In this document: positions 32,909 through 43,865 of the stretch, one piece after another
Layout of the letters: each line of letters opens with the position of its first letter
Position numbering within the stretch: the stretch's first letter is position 1
Source: Achatina immaculata
Taxonomy: Eukaryota; Mollusca; Gastropoda; Stylommatophora; Achatinidae
Reading direction: 5' to 3'
Assembly: GCA_009760885.1 (NCBI GenBank)
Contig: CM019719.1
Location: 27,089,084 to 27,153,083 of the forward strand
DNA: 64,000 bases
Made by a program: the position numbers and the translations under genes
The notes under the pieces: generated by a model
What the model saw: the letters and a program-made list of their open reading frames with translations, nothing else
Told to the model about the DNA's origin: nothing
Database searches by the model: none

Positions 32909-32995
32909 GAATGAACATCTTTGTGGCCTTCTTCGTGCTGTTGTTACTGTTAGCAGAATCCACACCCAAGGCGGCCTCCACAATACCACTTATAG
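32909..32995 (+). CDS. nAChR alpha-type subunit, exon D (pore helix M2)
   Basis: An 87-bp exon, phase 1 at both ends, acceptor GACTCCAG, donor GTAAAT. With the last base of exon C it encodes GMNIFVAFFVLLLLLAES then TPKAASTIPLIG, the M2 channel lining and M2-M3 loop. Numbered from Lys 0', Thr is at 2', Asn at 6', Val at 9' (where most nAChRs have Leu, the gate residue) and Glu at 20'. The M2-M3 loop is conserved. Confidence 0.96.
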
Positions 32996-33175
32996 GTAAA
33001 TATTTACCTTTTTTTTCAATCTCTGTTAAATAAACTGTATTCTCAATGGACTTCCACAAACTTCTCTGCTCCTAGGAGACCCTAGATGACCTCTGGCTGT
33101 CGTCTGTGCCGGTCTGTCGTGAGAAAGACAATGTTTAAAGAATAAAAGGTTCTTATAATGAACTGAGCCATTCAT

Positions 33176-33197
33176 TATCTATCTATCTATCTATCTA

Positions 33198-33268
<71 letters not shown>

Positions 33269-33284
33269 ATATCTATCTATCTAT
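33176..33284. repeat. (ATCT)n microsatellite
   Basis: About 27 tetranucleotide units with one or two imperfect ATAT units. Intronic. Confidence 0.97.
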
Positions 33285-33769
33285 GTTCGGTCGATTGCTC
33301 GCTTCCTTAGTTACGCCGAAAAGGCAACTTTCTTCAGAAATGCCCACAAATATCGCAGCAAGTATGAAAGCCCAACATTCCAACCCCGACATTTTATTAC
33401 AGAATTGATAAACGATATTTATCAAACCCAAATATTTCCAGGAAATTGCTTTACCAGTTTTATTTTGGGAAAGCAAAATTGGAAATTTTCCTGTGGAATC
33501 AAACGGCAGCAACAAGAGATGTCGTGATCTGAAGGTGCGTTTCTTCTTCTTCCCTTCCTGCTGAACCAGCTAGCAATCGAATGCTGGGCTCTGGGTAGCC
33601 GGGACTGGAGCAGGCAAATTTGGACATGATAGGGTGGCCTTTCTAATACACACCCGGGAACTGCCCTAGGAAGTAACAAATTATAGAGTAAACTCCCCTC
33701 TCTATTAGAGATCGATTGGGGTATAATTTGTGTTAGAAAACTAGCGGCAAGCGATGGCTTGTGGGAAGG

Positions 33770-34005
33770 TTAGAAAGAAAAACGAAATTTGAAGGATAAA
33801 GGAGATTATCGTAGAGAAAGCATATAAAAAAACTAACGAAAGTTGAAGGATAAAGGAGATATCGTAGAGAAAGCATATAAAAAAAAAACTAACGAAAGTT
33901 GAAGGATAAAGGAGATATCGTAGAGAAAGCATATAAAAAAAAACTAACAAAAGTTGAAGGATAAAGGAGATATCATAGAGAAATCATATAAAAAACTAAA
34001 GAAAG
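33770..34005. repeat. Tandem repeat, about 54-bp unit, 4-4.5 copies
   Basis: The unit contains GAAAGTTGAAGGATAAAGGA, GATATCGTAGAGAAAGCATA and an A run of variable length. Intronic, between exons D and E. Confidence 0.92.
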
Positions 34006-34356
34006 TGAACAACTGCATGATAAAAAAGCTAGAAAAAGAAAGGCTACAAGAATAATAGCAACAAGAGCCGCGTATTAGATACTTCTTTGCTGCGGTCTAG
34101 AAGTTTGTAAATACGATTTTGCTATATATTTCTAATTCAAAAGCGAATTGTTATATGCTGTATATATCGAACAGGCAAGAACCTATCTTTCTTAGAGAAC
34201 GAAACAAGTACACAGTTTCATATATCATCAGCGTCATGATTCAAGACTCCAGGAGGTTGATGGTTCTAACCAGTTCGTGGGGGTGGTTACACTACTCAAA
34301 AAACTCTCATGTCGGTTCTTTCTTATAAACAGGAAACAACGAGGCTTTCGTACGGT

Positions 34357-34689
34357 AAAGTAAGAGATCACAGTTTTGTAGGATTAGGCCTCGAAAAAAT
34401 CGTAGACAAAGCACTTTAGTGAGACGTGAGAGAAAGAAACATCACAAGAGAATTACCTGGAATTCGAACCACGGACTCCGGTAGGACGAGCAGCCGTCTA
34501 GCCACGAGAGAACAGCGCACTAACGAACTGCATCATCTCGTGGCTAGACGGCTGCTCGTCCTACCGGAGTCCGTGGTTCGAATCCCAGGTAATTCTCTTG
34601 TGATGTTTCTTTCTCTCACGTCTCACTAAAGTGCTTTGTCTACAATTTTTGTCCGAGTTCTAATCCTACAAAACTGTTCTCTTACTTCA
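34357..34689. repeat. Near-perfect palindrome of two head-to-head tRNA-like SINE sequences
   Basis: Arms 34402-34508 and 34537-34643 (107 nt each) are reverse complements with one difference seen (ACCTGGAATTC versus ACCTGGGATTC); the spacer is 28 nt. Looser pairing extends to about 34357 and 34689. Each arm carries a perfect B box (GGTTCGAATCC) and an A-box-like TGGCTAGACGG (one mismatch), oriented outward from the centre. It lies about 155 bp upstream of exon E. The high arm identity implies recent origin or ongoing gene conversion. Confidence 0.95.
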
Positions 34690-34843
34690 TGTCACTTCTT
34701 TCCGTCGCTCGTCTTCTTGCGCAGGCCGAGGCGTCCCTTTACAGCCCGTATACTAGAATACATTCATATCTATCGACTAACCATGTCATGTTTATAGACC
34801 AAAAAACAGGGATTGTTATTCATGACGTCCATGTTTTTCCCAG

Positions 34844-34962
34844 GGGCGTATTTTTGTATCAACATGATCATGATAACCATGTCAGAAATCCTGGCCTGTG
34901 TGGTGGCCAACATGCACTTCCGGGGCGTGAGGATCAACCGAGTGCCCAAATGTTTGAGGATC
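34844..34962 (+). CDS. nAChR alpha-type subunit, exon E (M3 and start of cytoplasmic loop)
   Basis: 119 bp, entered in phase 1 and left in phase 0; acceptor TTTTTCCCAG, donor GTAAGT. It encodes AYFCINMIMITMSEIL then ACVVANMHFRGVRINRVPK, the M3 helix followed by the conserved NMHFRGVRINR segment at the start of the M3-M4 loop. Strong family match. Confidence 0.95.
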
Positions 34963-36574
34963 GTAAGTACAAACAGTTTTGTCTACTTTGACATGCAGTT
35001 TTCTGACATACAGTTTTCGAATATTTTATACCTTGGTAAATATTTGTACTGGAACTAATTTTTTTTTTAAAGGAAAACAAATGAAAAACCAAATTCCATC
35101 CTAGGAATTTGTAAAATTGTTTGTTCTTGTTTTGTCCCCTCCCTGATATACCATTCAGTGCTGAGGAAACAGACGTCTTGTTCAAGCTCGGCTCGTAGCT
35201 AAATATAATGGGATATTTAAAGAATGTGCTATCTCCTAGTTCCATTTCTTGCGTGCGCGACATCTCCCACTGTTTCATAACATCCTTAGCATGTATATTT
35301 TCTGCATTTAATCTTTAGTTCAAATTTTTTTTTTAAAAACCGCTTCATTTTCCGAGCTCAGATAAAGTTTTCTACAAGGTCGTTTAGCAATAGTTATTTG
35401 TTTACCTTGTGTTAAGTAGAAACTCATTTCTACAGACACTGTAGTAAGATCATAATGACTGATTCAGCGTACTGTTTTATATATGCAGGTGCCCCTTGCT
35501 TTTCTCTTCTTGGCACTTGCGAAAGACCTAAATTAATATCTCTTTTTCGTTAACTGAAAGAAATCCAAAGAGGAGTCTCCCTTTCACGAAAAAACAAGAA
35601 GAAAAGTGAGACTACATTTTATCGCTTTACGCCATTTCGGCTTACGAAATGTTTCACAGGGATTCTCTACTTTCGGACAGTGGAAGAAACAAGTATTCTC
35701 AATTTTCACATGCGTTTTAACTGACAATAAAACAATGTAAAAACAAACTCCAGATATTGATAATTTTAAGACTGCTTGTGTTGATCAAATCAGTGACATT
35801 ACAGCAAGAAATTAAAAAGCATTTTTTTTTAAATTCCGAACAAAAGATAAATTAAAAACATAAAACTTAAATAACAGTCAGTAATTCTGTGGCAAGACCC
35901 CTCGCATCTGTACACTGGGTTCCTTTCTCCTATTTCAAATCACCGGTTTTAGAGACTGGGGAAAAAAAAGTAAACGAAAGGGTTGTATCCCCCCCAAACC
36001 CCCCCAACCCCCCCCCCCCCCCCCCGAGAGAGCATGATATTTGTGAGGCGTCTTGCAGATAATCACATCAGAACTGACGTCACTTAAGACTGCACTGACG
36101 TGGTCTCATTATTCTCATGTTTTTTTAAGTTTCAAAATATTGTATTACGATTGTCTCCCTTGTGTGACGGAATACAGTTTGAAATATCTGACAATTTATA
36201 TTTCATTTATTCTTTTTTTTTCCTCTTCTCATCAATTTCATTGTAGTTGTTTTTCTCAGTTTCCTTTTCCCTACCATTTTCTTTATCAAGTCTTTTTTCC
36301 CCTTTGACTTCTATATTTTATCTTGGACTTTATCAACATTTGAAGTACTTTTTCTTCAGTTAGCTCATATAGAGATGACTTTTCGTGGCCCGGCTTTCTT
36401 CAAGTCTGTGTTATCCCTGTTGTAGTCTCCACGTTTTTCACTGCCCTGTTAATTGCCTTCAGTTCGCTTAAAACATTCCTCCTTTTTATATTTGCGTTTC
36501 TTGTGTTCTCAGTAGTTCATTTTTCCAATTTTCTTCCTGGTTGATATTTTTTCTCATTGCTATGTTTTGTTCTC

Positions 36575-37670
36575 CCCTATTTCTTGTTCACTTTTCTTGC
36601 TGTTGTGTTCAGTCTCCTCTAGTTCTTGTTCACATTTCTTGTTGTTGTGTTCAATCTTCTCTATTTCTTGTTCACTTTTCTTGTTGTTGTGTTCAATCTT
36701 CTCTATTTCTTGTTCACTTTTCTTGTTGTTGTGTTCAGTCTTCTCCATTTCATGTTGACCTTTCTCATTGTTGTGTTCTGTCTCCTCTAGTTGTTCATTT
36801 TTCTCATTGTTGTGTTCTGTCTCCTCTAGTTGTTGTTCACCTTTCTCACTGTTGTGTTCTGTCTCATTTAGCTATTGTTCACTTTTCTCATTGTTGTGTT
36901 CTGTCTCATCTAGCTGTTGTTCACCTTTCTCATTGTTGTGTTCTGTCTCATCTAGCTGTTGTTCACCTTTCTCATTGTTGTGTTCTGTCTCCACTAGTTG
37001 TTGTTCACTTTTCTCATTGTTGTGTTCTGTCTCATCTAGCTGTTGTTCACCTTTCTCACTGTTGTGTTCTGTCTTCACTAGCTGTTGTTCTGTCTCCACT
37101 AGTTGTTGTTCACTTTTCTCATTGTTATGTTCTGTCTCATCTAGCTGTTGCTCATCTTTCTCATTGTTGTGTTCTGTCTTCACTAGTTGTTGTACACCTT
37201 TCTCATTGTTGTGTTCTGTCTCCTCTAGTTTTTGTTCACCTTTCTCACTGTTATGTTCTGTCTCCTCTAGCTGTTGTTCACCTTTTTCATTGTTGTGTTC
37301 TGTCCTCCTCTCACCTTTCTCACTATTGTGTTCTTTCTCCTTTAGTTGTTGTTAACCTTTTTCATTGTTGTGTTCTTTCTCCTCTAGTTGTTGTTAACCT
37401 TTTTCACAGTTGTTTTCTGTCTCCTCTAGTTGTTGTTAACCTTTTTCACAGTCGTTTTCTGTCTCCTCTAGTTGTTGTTAAACTTTTTCACTGTTTTTTT
37501 CTGTCTCCTCTAGTTGTTGTTAACCTTTTTCACAGTTGTTTTCTGTCTCCTCTAGTTGTTGTTAACCTTTTTCACTGTTTTTTTCTGTTTCCTTTAATTG
37601 TTGTTCACCTTTTTCACTATTGTGTTCTGTCTCCTCTAGTTGTTGTTAAGTTTTCTCATTGTTAATTCTT
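36575..37670. repeat. Minisatellite, 42-bp unit, about 26 copies
   Basis: The unit contains TTGTTCACCTTTCTCATTG, TTGTGTTCTGTCTCC and TCTAGTTG. It stays open on the + strand over 36541-37665 (VVHLSHCCVLSPL type) and over much of the minus strand (ETEHNNEKGEQQLD type, 14 residues per unit). It lies entirely within the intron between exons E and F, whose phases match without it, so it is treated as non-coding. Confidence 0.95.
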
Positions 37671-38142
37671 CCCTATTTCTTATTCCTTATTTTATTTTGA
37701 TGTTCAGTTTTCCCTTGGCTGTTGCTCACTTTACTTACTGTAGTGGTGAATCATCACTAATAATTGCTTACTTTTCTCGCTGGTTTTCACTTGTTCGTCT
37801 GTTATCTCTTTTTTTTTTTTTTGCTTCGTTCATTTTTCACTTCGTATTTTTGTATTTATTTTCTTCGTGCTGTTTTGTGTTCCCATCCTGCCTCACACTT
37901 TCTTGATTTTATATTATTCACACTTTTATTTCCTACGAAGAGAGATATGTTTTGGAACATACAGTCTTCACTTCGTGTTGACCTGAAGGACTAAACGATT
38001 TTATGCCACTCCTGGGTTAGTGTCGACCCTTATACAGACTGTGACTTGAGAAACACACAAGGCAGTGTCTAAACTAATCAAGTCAGACCTGAGATTTCCA
38101 TTTCATTCACGAGCCCCTCTGTTTAATTTCCTTGATCCCCAG

Positions 38143-38310
38143 TTCATGATTGACTTCATGGCCCGCGTGTTTTGTATACGTGACATCATCGTGGAGAAGG
38201 AGAACGCCGCTGTAGTGAGTGGACAGCCCAAAAAGCGGTGGAACGCTGGGAGGGTTGGTGGGGACAGCAGCAGGCCTCAGTACCCCTACACTGACATCTC
38301 TGTTGCTCAG
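38143..38310 (+). CDS. nAChR alpha-type subunit, exon F (cytoplasmic M3-M4 loop)
   Basis: 168 bp, phase 0 at both ends; acceptor CTTGATCCCCAG, donor GTCAGA. It encodes FMIDFMARVFCIRDIIV (the amphipathic segment after M3) followed by hydrophilic loop sequence with KKRWNAGRVGGDSSRPQYPY. The M3-M4 loop is the least conserved part of the family, so support rests on the start of the exon, the splice sites and the preserved frame. Confidence 0.85.
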
Positions 38311-39245
38311 GTCAGAGGTTAAGAAAGATTGTACTGTAGCAGTTTTTTTTTATAAATGCTTATTATATATGTGTCTTATAGGGTAAGATATATTTCTCTC
38401 AGTTTGATATATTCTTTTGTTTATGTACATAAGCTTATTCACACAACAGTGGACTTGTAAGTGTCTAATTTCAGAAAGTTCTTGTACCTACTTAATTACA
38501 TACCTAATTCCAGATAATTCCTAGCTTTTAATTCTACTTTAAGGAGAAGCTGATTTTAGGACGATTTGTAATTGCAAAATGCCAATTTTTGGAGGCGGCG
38601 ACGTGAAAATTTTGAATAACTGGTACTGATTCTGATCACCTGTGGGTGGTTCATGTGATTTTCAGAAAATCGACCCAAGAAGTAAACATTTTGATGAACT
38701 CTGTCATTTAGGAAACACGTCAAACCTTATATCCATATTTCTGAAGAAAGCCAAGTCTTGCTTCTATAATCATCTGATATACGCAAACAGTTGCTTCCAA
38801 TAGCTACACGAAGAAGCTGTGCATGACGTAGACTAGTTTTGGTTAGCTGGCTCTGATAACAGACTGGGTTATGTAGCACAGTTGTCTTTGTTACCACTTT
38901 TATGGAAATAACTGTGCTGTTACCGACTTTAAGAAAACAGTTGCGCCGAATTTATGTCTCCAGAAACTGCTATAGCCATGAACGTGACAACAGAGAGATG
39001 CGTTACTTTTACGATCTAGTTAATTTATGCAAGTTTCTTGTATGTAGTTGGTGTTGTTCTGTCTCCCTGTAGCTATGAGCAGAATGATCTCGCCCGCCGA
39101 GGATGTGTTTGAGGTACAAACGTCGTATCGAGCTGGGAGGGTTTATAGCGGTTTGTTTGTTGATCCTGGATAGGCACCAAAAGCAAGCATCTTGAAGAAC
39201 TGCTACAGCTGAGGGACTGTTACATACATCTCGTGTTCAGAACTA

Positions 39246-39375
39246 TACGTGATGGCAAAAATCAGCCCAAGAATTAGTCTTCGAGTAGGGAAGGGATGAG
39301 GCTAGTTCCCTTGAGACTGAAACTGGAGAATTCCAAATGCATATTGACCCAGTCTGAACCTGCAACTGATGCACC
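39246..39375 (+). repeat. Dispersed repeat, copy 2
   Basis: Matches 29272-29395 (CCAAGAATTAG, TAGTTCCCTTGAGACTGAAA). Intronic, between exons F and G. Confidence 0.65.
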
Positions 39376-39563
39376 ATGGAAAGACAGAACAGGATCATGG
39401 ACTGCTATGTGCCTGATAAAATGCACTAACTAGCTCAGCCATTTTGGTTTTTTTTTCTACGTAGTAAGATTGCATTGTCTTGGATTTAGCAGACATTTCT
39501 CTGCTAGAGTTATATGTGAAAGTAGCAGACCAGTTATAGTGCCCAGCTGTACTTCTTTTACAG

Positions 39564-39734
39564 GTCCGTCTGTTGGATAATGGCGTTGAGAAGAGGGCTC
39601 AAGAACAGGGAGTAGAAGGTGAAGGTCGTGGTTGTGGGATGGGAGGTGAGTCCAGGGGTGTAGGTCAAGCGCCATGGTTCCAGTTTCCACCAATCGGAGA
39701 CGAGTTCTTGTCCCACAGTCAGGCAAATGCGCAG
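39564..39734 (+). CDS. nAChR alpha-type subunit, exon G (cytoplasmic loop)
   Basis: 171 bp, phase 0 at both ends; acceptor CTTCTTTTACAG, donor GTCAGT. It encodes VRLLDNGVEKRAQEQGVEG then a Gly-rich segment (GRGCGMGGESRG) and PPIGDEFLSHSQANAQ. There is no family-wide motif, as expected for the M3-M4 loop; the call rests on good splice signals, an open frame and a perfect phase fit between exons F and H. It could be an alternatively used exon, since it can be skipped without breaking the frame. Confidence 0.72.
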
Positions 39735-40374
39735 GTCAGTATGCCAACACGTTTTCGTTTCCGAAATCATTGTACTAAGAAGTTGCCTGGGTCGGGTAGA
39801 TATTTCGGGCGTTGTTTCTGTACCACTCTATATCTGCGAACTTGAGTTCTGTACCATAATATATCTGCGAACTTGAGCTCTAGACCACTCTATATCTGCG
39901 AACTTGAGTGCATCGCCACTGACACCAAAGTAAAGATCTTGAATCGCAAGCATTGAGACCGGATGTGGAGAGGGCCTAACCTTTTTTTTTAATTCAATGA
40001 TCGCATTAAAAGAAAGCAGGACTTTTGTTAGGGAACTCATCGATCCAAATCCTGTAGGGTGGGCTGAAATAAAACAATATACAGGAAGAGTTGCAATGAA
40101 TAAGATTATGATCTAGGTATGTTCTGACTTTTACAGCAGCGCCAACATCTAGCGTGGTCATGTTAGATCCTGAAACAGATGGTTAATCAAGAACATAGCA
40201 CCAAATACTGAAAAAAACAGACACCAAATATAATTATCTTTGGTACATTGATGTTTATGGTAACTATAATAATAATTATATGGCGAACTTTATGGATGGA
40301 AGAAAGCCACGACCAGAACTGAGAAGCAAAGATGTTACATCATTCATGAAAGATTTTTTTGTCAGCCGGCAGCA

Positions 40375-40660
40375 ATGGCTGTGAAAAAAAGGGGGGTGAT
40401 AGATCCCAGTCACATTGACAGCGCAGCTGTGTGTAAGGACACAACATTATTTGAGGAGGAAGCGAGGATCAGATCTGAACACACACACACACACAAAATG
40501 CAAACTGATCGTTGCAACACAGACACTGGCCGTTGTTGCTGTGGTCTGATGTTGACATGCAAGGAGTCAGTGATCTGAAGGGAGCTCTTCGCTAAGGTTA
40601 TTCTTTGCAGTTCCGAGCTAATAAGTAATAATAATAATAATAAAGTAAATAAATCTACAC
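40375..40660. other. Intron with small microsatellites
   Basis: Contains an (AC)n tract near 40479-40496 and (TAA)n near 40624-40643 before exon H. No other feature seen. Confidence 0.6.
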
Positions 40661-40737
40661 TGGTGTTTTAAATCAAGCTCTTATGATGTGATATGTAGAA
40701 AATACCATTGATGAAACTTGATTATTTCCTGTTGCAG

Positions 40738-40968
40738 GTCCTTGAGGAGGTACGGACCATCCGTGAGCTGCTGGAAAGGGTACGGGACAAGAAAGCCAGA
40801 GCTGAGGAGAAGGATAAGTTAGCCAGAGAATGGAGAGTGGTTGCCATAGTAACGGATAGAATTATCTTCGCCGTTTACGTCTTAATAAACTTCACAGGCG
40901 TCCTGATCATCTTCGTGTCCCAGGTCAACAGGGACGAGCTGACAGTTAAAGGTTTTGATGAAATGTAA
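40738..40968 (+). CDS. nAChR alpha-type subunit, last exon H (M4 and C-terminus)
   Basis: 231 bp ending in TAA at 40966-40968; acceptor CCTGTTGCAG, phase 0. It encodes VLEEVRTIRELLERVRDKKA and EKDKLAREWRVVAIVTDR, the amphipathic MA helix leading into M4, then M4 (IIFAVYVLINFTGVLIIFVS) and a 15-17 residue extracellular tail. The WRVVAIVTDRI segment is the family's usual MA/M4 entry. Together the eight exons total 1231 bp, that is 409 residues after the split first codon. Confidence 0.95.
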   Translation, partial: VLEEVRTIRELLERVRDKKARAEEKDKLAREWRVVAIVTDRIIFAVYVLINFTGVLIIFVSQVNRDELTVKGFDEM

Positions 40969-42374
40969 GATCAAGGTGTCCTGCGGAAACAACTTGTTCC
41001 TATCGTGACATACCGGATCACTAGTATGTTTGTGTTCTGGCTGCCGTGTCGTTTATTCAGCTATACGAACACTGTAATTGATACGACTATTATATATATA
41101 TATATATATATCGAGGAATATACTTAACTGTGATGTCTCCTTATTTACACACTTGGGTTTCTGCTGCCAGATATTGAAGACCAACAACTGGCGGTGGCTT
41201 TGACTTCCGGTGACACACCTGGTTCACAAATGACCAGTAAATTTTCATTTCTGCAAAGCAAAGTGTTAAAATCTGCAACCGAAATAGTCGGGACCGTTGT
41301 TCGACAATCACTACTGAGTAATGATAAAGATGACTCCCATGCCATATTTGACTTTTTTTTCCTTTAATGAATTTATTATTTTTGTTGCATTATCATACTT
41401 TTAAGTCTATGCTGAACATGTATTTATCAGGGAAGATGTGAGTATTTATGTGTGAATCGTATAATTCACAGTGCAGTTTCTCTTTCGTAACTACAAAAGA
41501 TAGTACTGCTGTGTGTTGTCAGCCATTGTGGTAGTCCCTGAGACATAACGTTTTCATTCTTGTGATGCATTTATTCAGGAAATGCTACGTGTTCAGTAAG
41601 TATCACAAATTCACAGAGACAAATATGTATTAATTATAGTACTTCACAGTGCACTTCCTCTTCATTTGTTGTATTTGATATGTTTTCGTCGGAAATGATA
41701 GCTCGTAGAACAGGATGTGGTGTTGTAACTCTCTGTAAGACGTATAGTTCGTTATCATTGTCTCATTTATTTTCTGATGTTTTCAAATAAGAGGAAGTTG
41801 TCACTTCATTCGCACCTATAAGCTTACTCTCAGCGTGTACTGTGTCTAAGATAGATTGCTTGATGAAATGTAACCATTGGTTCGGAACATCGAATATGCC
41901 AGTTAAGGCTAACTTCCTAAACGGAAACATAACATAAGTATTTGCTTATTCGTTTTACATCCAAGTGAAAATTGGGGCGGGGCCCTGGCCAAGGGTTTAT
42001 TTCTTTTTTTCCCCCATCGTAAATAAATGATTGTTTCTAACTACATCTTTCTCATGAGCTACAGAACATCATCAGCGTAATCAGTGATAATTGCATCATT
42101 CATCAGACTGATCAATGATTATTATGTCATCCATCAATATAATCAAGGACATTTCCGTCTTATATAACCTAAAACAGAAAAGAGGTTTTAAAAATGACCT
42201 TAATCAGTCCAGTACAGGTGTATATGATATTTGCCATCATCATTGTTAACGATGTCAAGCGTGATGGAATTTATCTTCATTCACATTATCTCCTTCTGAA
42301 TCAGGTTCACATCAGAGCGTGGCAGAGTTGGGTTTAATCATGAGATCTTTCTTTAATGAGCTTCTGCAGCTAGT
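40969..42374 (+). other. 3' flank of the nAChR gene, probable 3' UTR
   Basis: No coding signal. An AATAAA hexamer at 42022-42027 is a candidate polyadenylation signal about 1.05 kb after the stop, but other AT-rich hexamers exist and the true end is unknown. A (TA)n tract lies at about 41091-41111. Confidence 0.4.
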
Positions 42375-43865
42375 TTTTTGTGTGTGTTTGTTTGTATGTG
42401 TCATAAGGTTCGTTTTGTTGTTCGTATGTGTCACAAGGTTCTTTATGTTTTTCATGTGTCACAAGGTTCGTTTTGTTGTTTGTATGTGTCATAAGGTTCG
42501 TTTTGTTGTTCCTATGTGTCATAAGATTCATTTTGTTGTTTGTATGTGTCATAAGATTCATTTTGTTGTTTGTATGCGTCATAAGATTCATTTTGTTGTT
42601 TGTATGTGTCACAAGGTTCGTTTTGTTGTTCGTATGTGTCACAAGATTCATTTTGTTGTTTGTATGTGTCACAAGATTCATTTTGTTGTTCATATGTGTC
42701 ACAAGATTCGTGTTGTTGTTTGTATATGTCGCAAGTTTCGTTTTTTTTTGTTTGTATGTGTCACAAGACTCGGTGTGTTTTTTTTGTGTATATGTCACAA
42801 GGTTCCTTTTTGTTGTTTCTATGTGTCACTAGATTAGTTTTGTTTGTATCTGTCACAAGATTCGAGATGTTGTTTGTATGTGTCACAAGATTTATATTTT
42901 GTTTGCTGATGTCGTAAGATTCATTTTTTTCCGTATATATCATAGATTCTTTTTTTTTTAATTTGCGTGTGTCACAAATTGTATTTCTTTTTTCTCTGTG
43001 TGTCATAACTTTCATTTTGCGTTTGTGTATGTCACAAGATTCATTTTTTTGCTCCTAAGTGTCATAAGATTTTTTGTTGTTGAAGTGTCATAAGATTAAT
43101 TTTGATCTTTGTTAGTGTGTTATAGGATTCATTTTCTTGCATGCTGTGTGCGTGTGTGTTTCATAAGCTTCGTTTCGTTCTTTGTGTGTGTGTCACAAAA
43201 TTCGTTCTGTTTGTGTGTCTGTATTGTAAGATTCACTTTGTTGTTTTTGTATGTACGTCATAAGGTTCATTCTGTTGTTTGTGTGTGTGTGTCATAAAAT
43301 TCATATTGTTGTTTGTGTGTGTGTGTGTGTCATAAGATTCATTCTGTTGTTTGTGTCTCTCATAAAATTCATTCTGTTGCTTTTTTTTTGTGTGTGTTAT
43401 AAGATTCATTCTGTTTGTGTGTGTGTGTGTCATAAGATTCATTCGTTTGTTTATGTGTGTGTGTCATAAAATGCATTCTGTTTTGTGTGTGTGTGTGTCA
43501 TAAGATTCATTCTGTTTTTTGTGTGTGTGACATAAGATTCATTCTGTTGTTTGTTTGTGTGTGTGTGTGTCATAAGATTCATTCTGTTGTTTGTGTGTGC
43601 GTATCGTAAGATTCATTTTATTGTTTGTGTGTGTGTGTGCGTCATAAGATTCATTTTATTGTTTGTATGTGTGTGCGTCATAAGATTCATTTTATTGTTT
43701 GTGTGTATGTCATAAGATTCATTTTATTGTTTGTGCGTATGGGTGTCATAAGATTCATTTTATTGTTTGTGCGTATGGGTGTCATAAGATTCATTTTATT
43801 GTTTGTGCGTATGGGTGTCATAAGATTCATTTTGTTGTTTCTTTGAGTCATAAGGTTCACTTTGT
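42375..43865. repeat. Minisatellite, 30-bp unit, about 1.5 kb
   Basis: The unit is built from GTGTCATAAGATTCATTTTG and TTGTTTGTAT; the left half (to about 42730) is nearly uniform at 30 bp, and the right half varies in length with GT expansions. Open frames on both strands (NNKMNLVTHT type on minus) are by-products of the unit length. It starts about 1.4 kb after the nAChR stop codon. Confidence 0.95.

Noticed and set aside
34402..34643. Pair of genuine tRNA genes
   Set aside because: B boxes are perfect, but the A box has a mismatch, no complete cloverleaf with acceptor stem could be drawn, and the sequence continues into a SINE-like tail.
34689..34991. 100-codon open frame overlapping exon E
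   Set aside because: It reads the exon in a different frame; the receptor frame with conserved M3 residues is the supported one.
36541..37665. 374-codon open frame as a coding gene
   Set aside because: Entirely a 42-bp minisatellite within an intron whose flanking exons are in matching phase; no start context or domain supports it.
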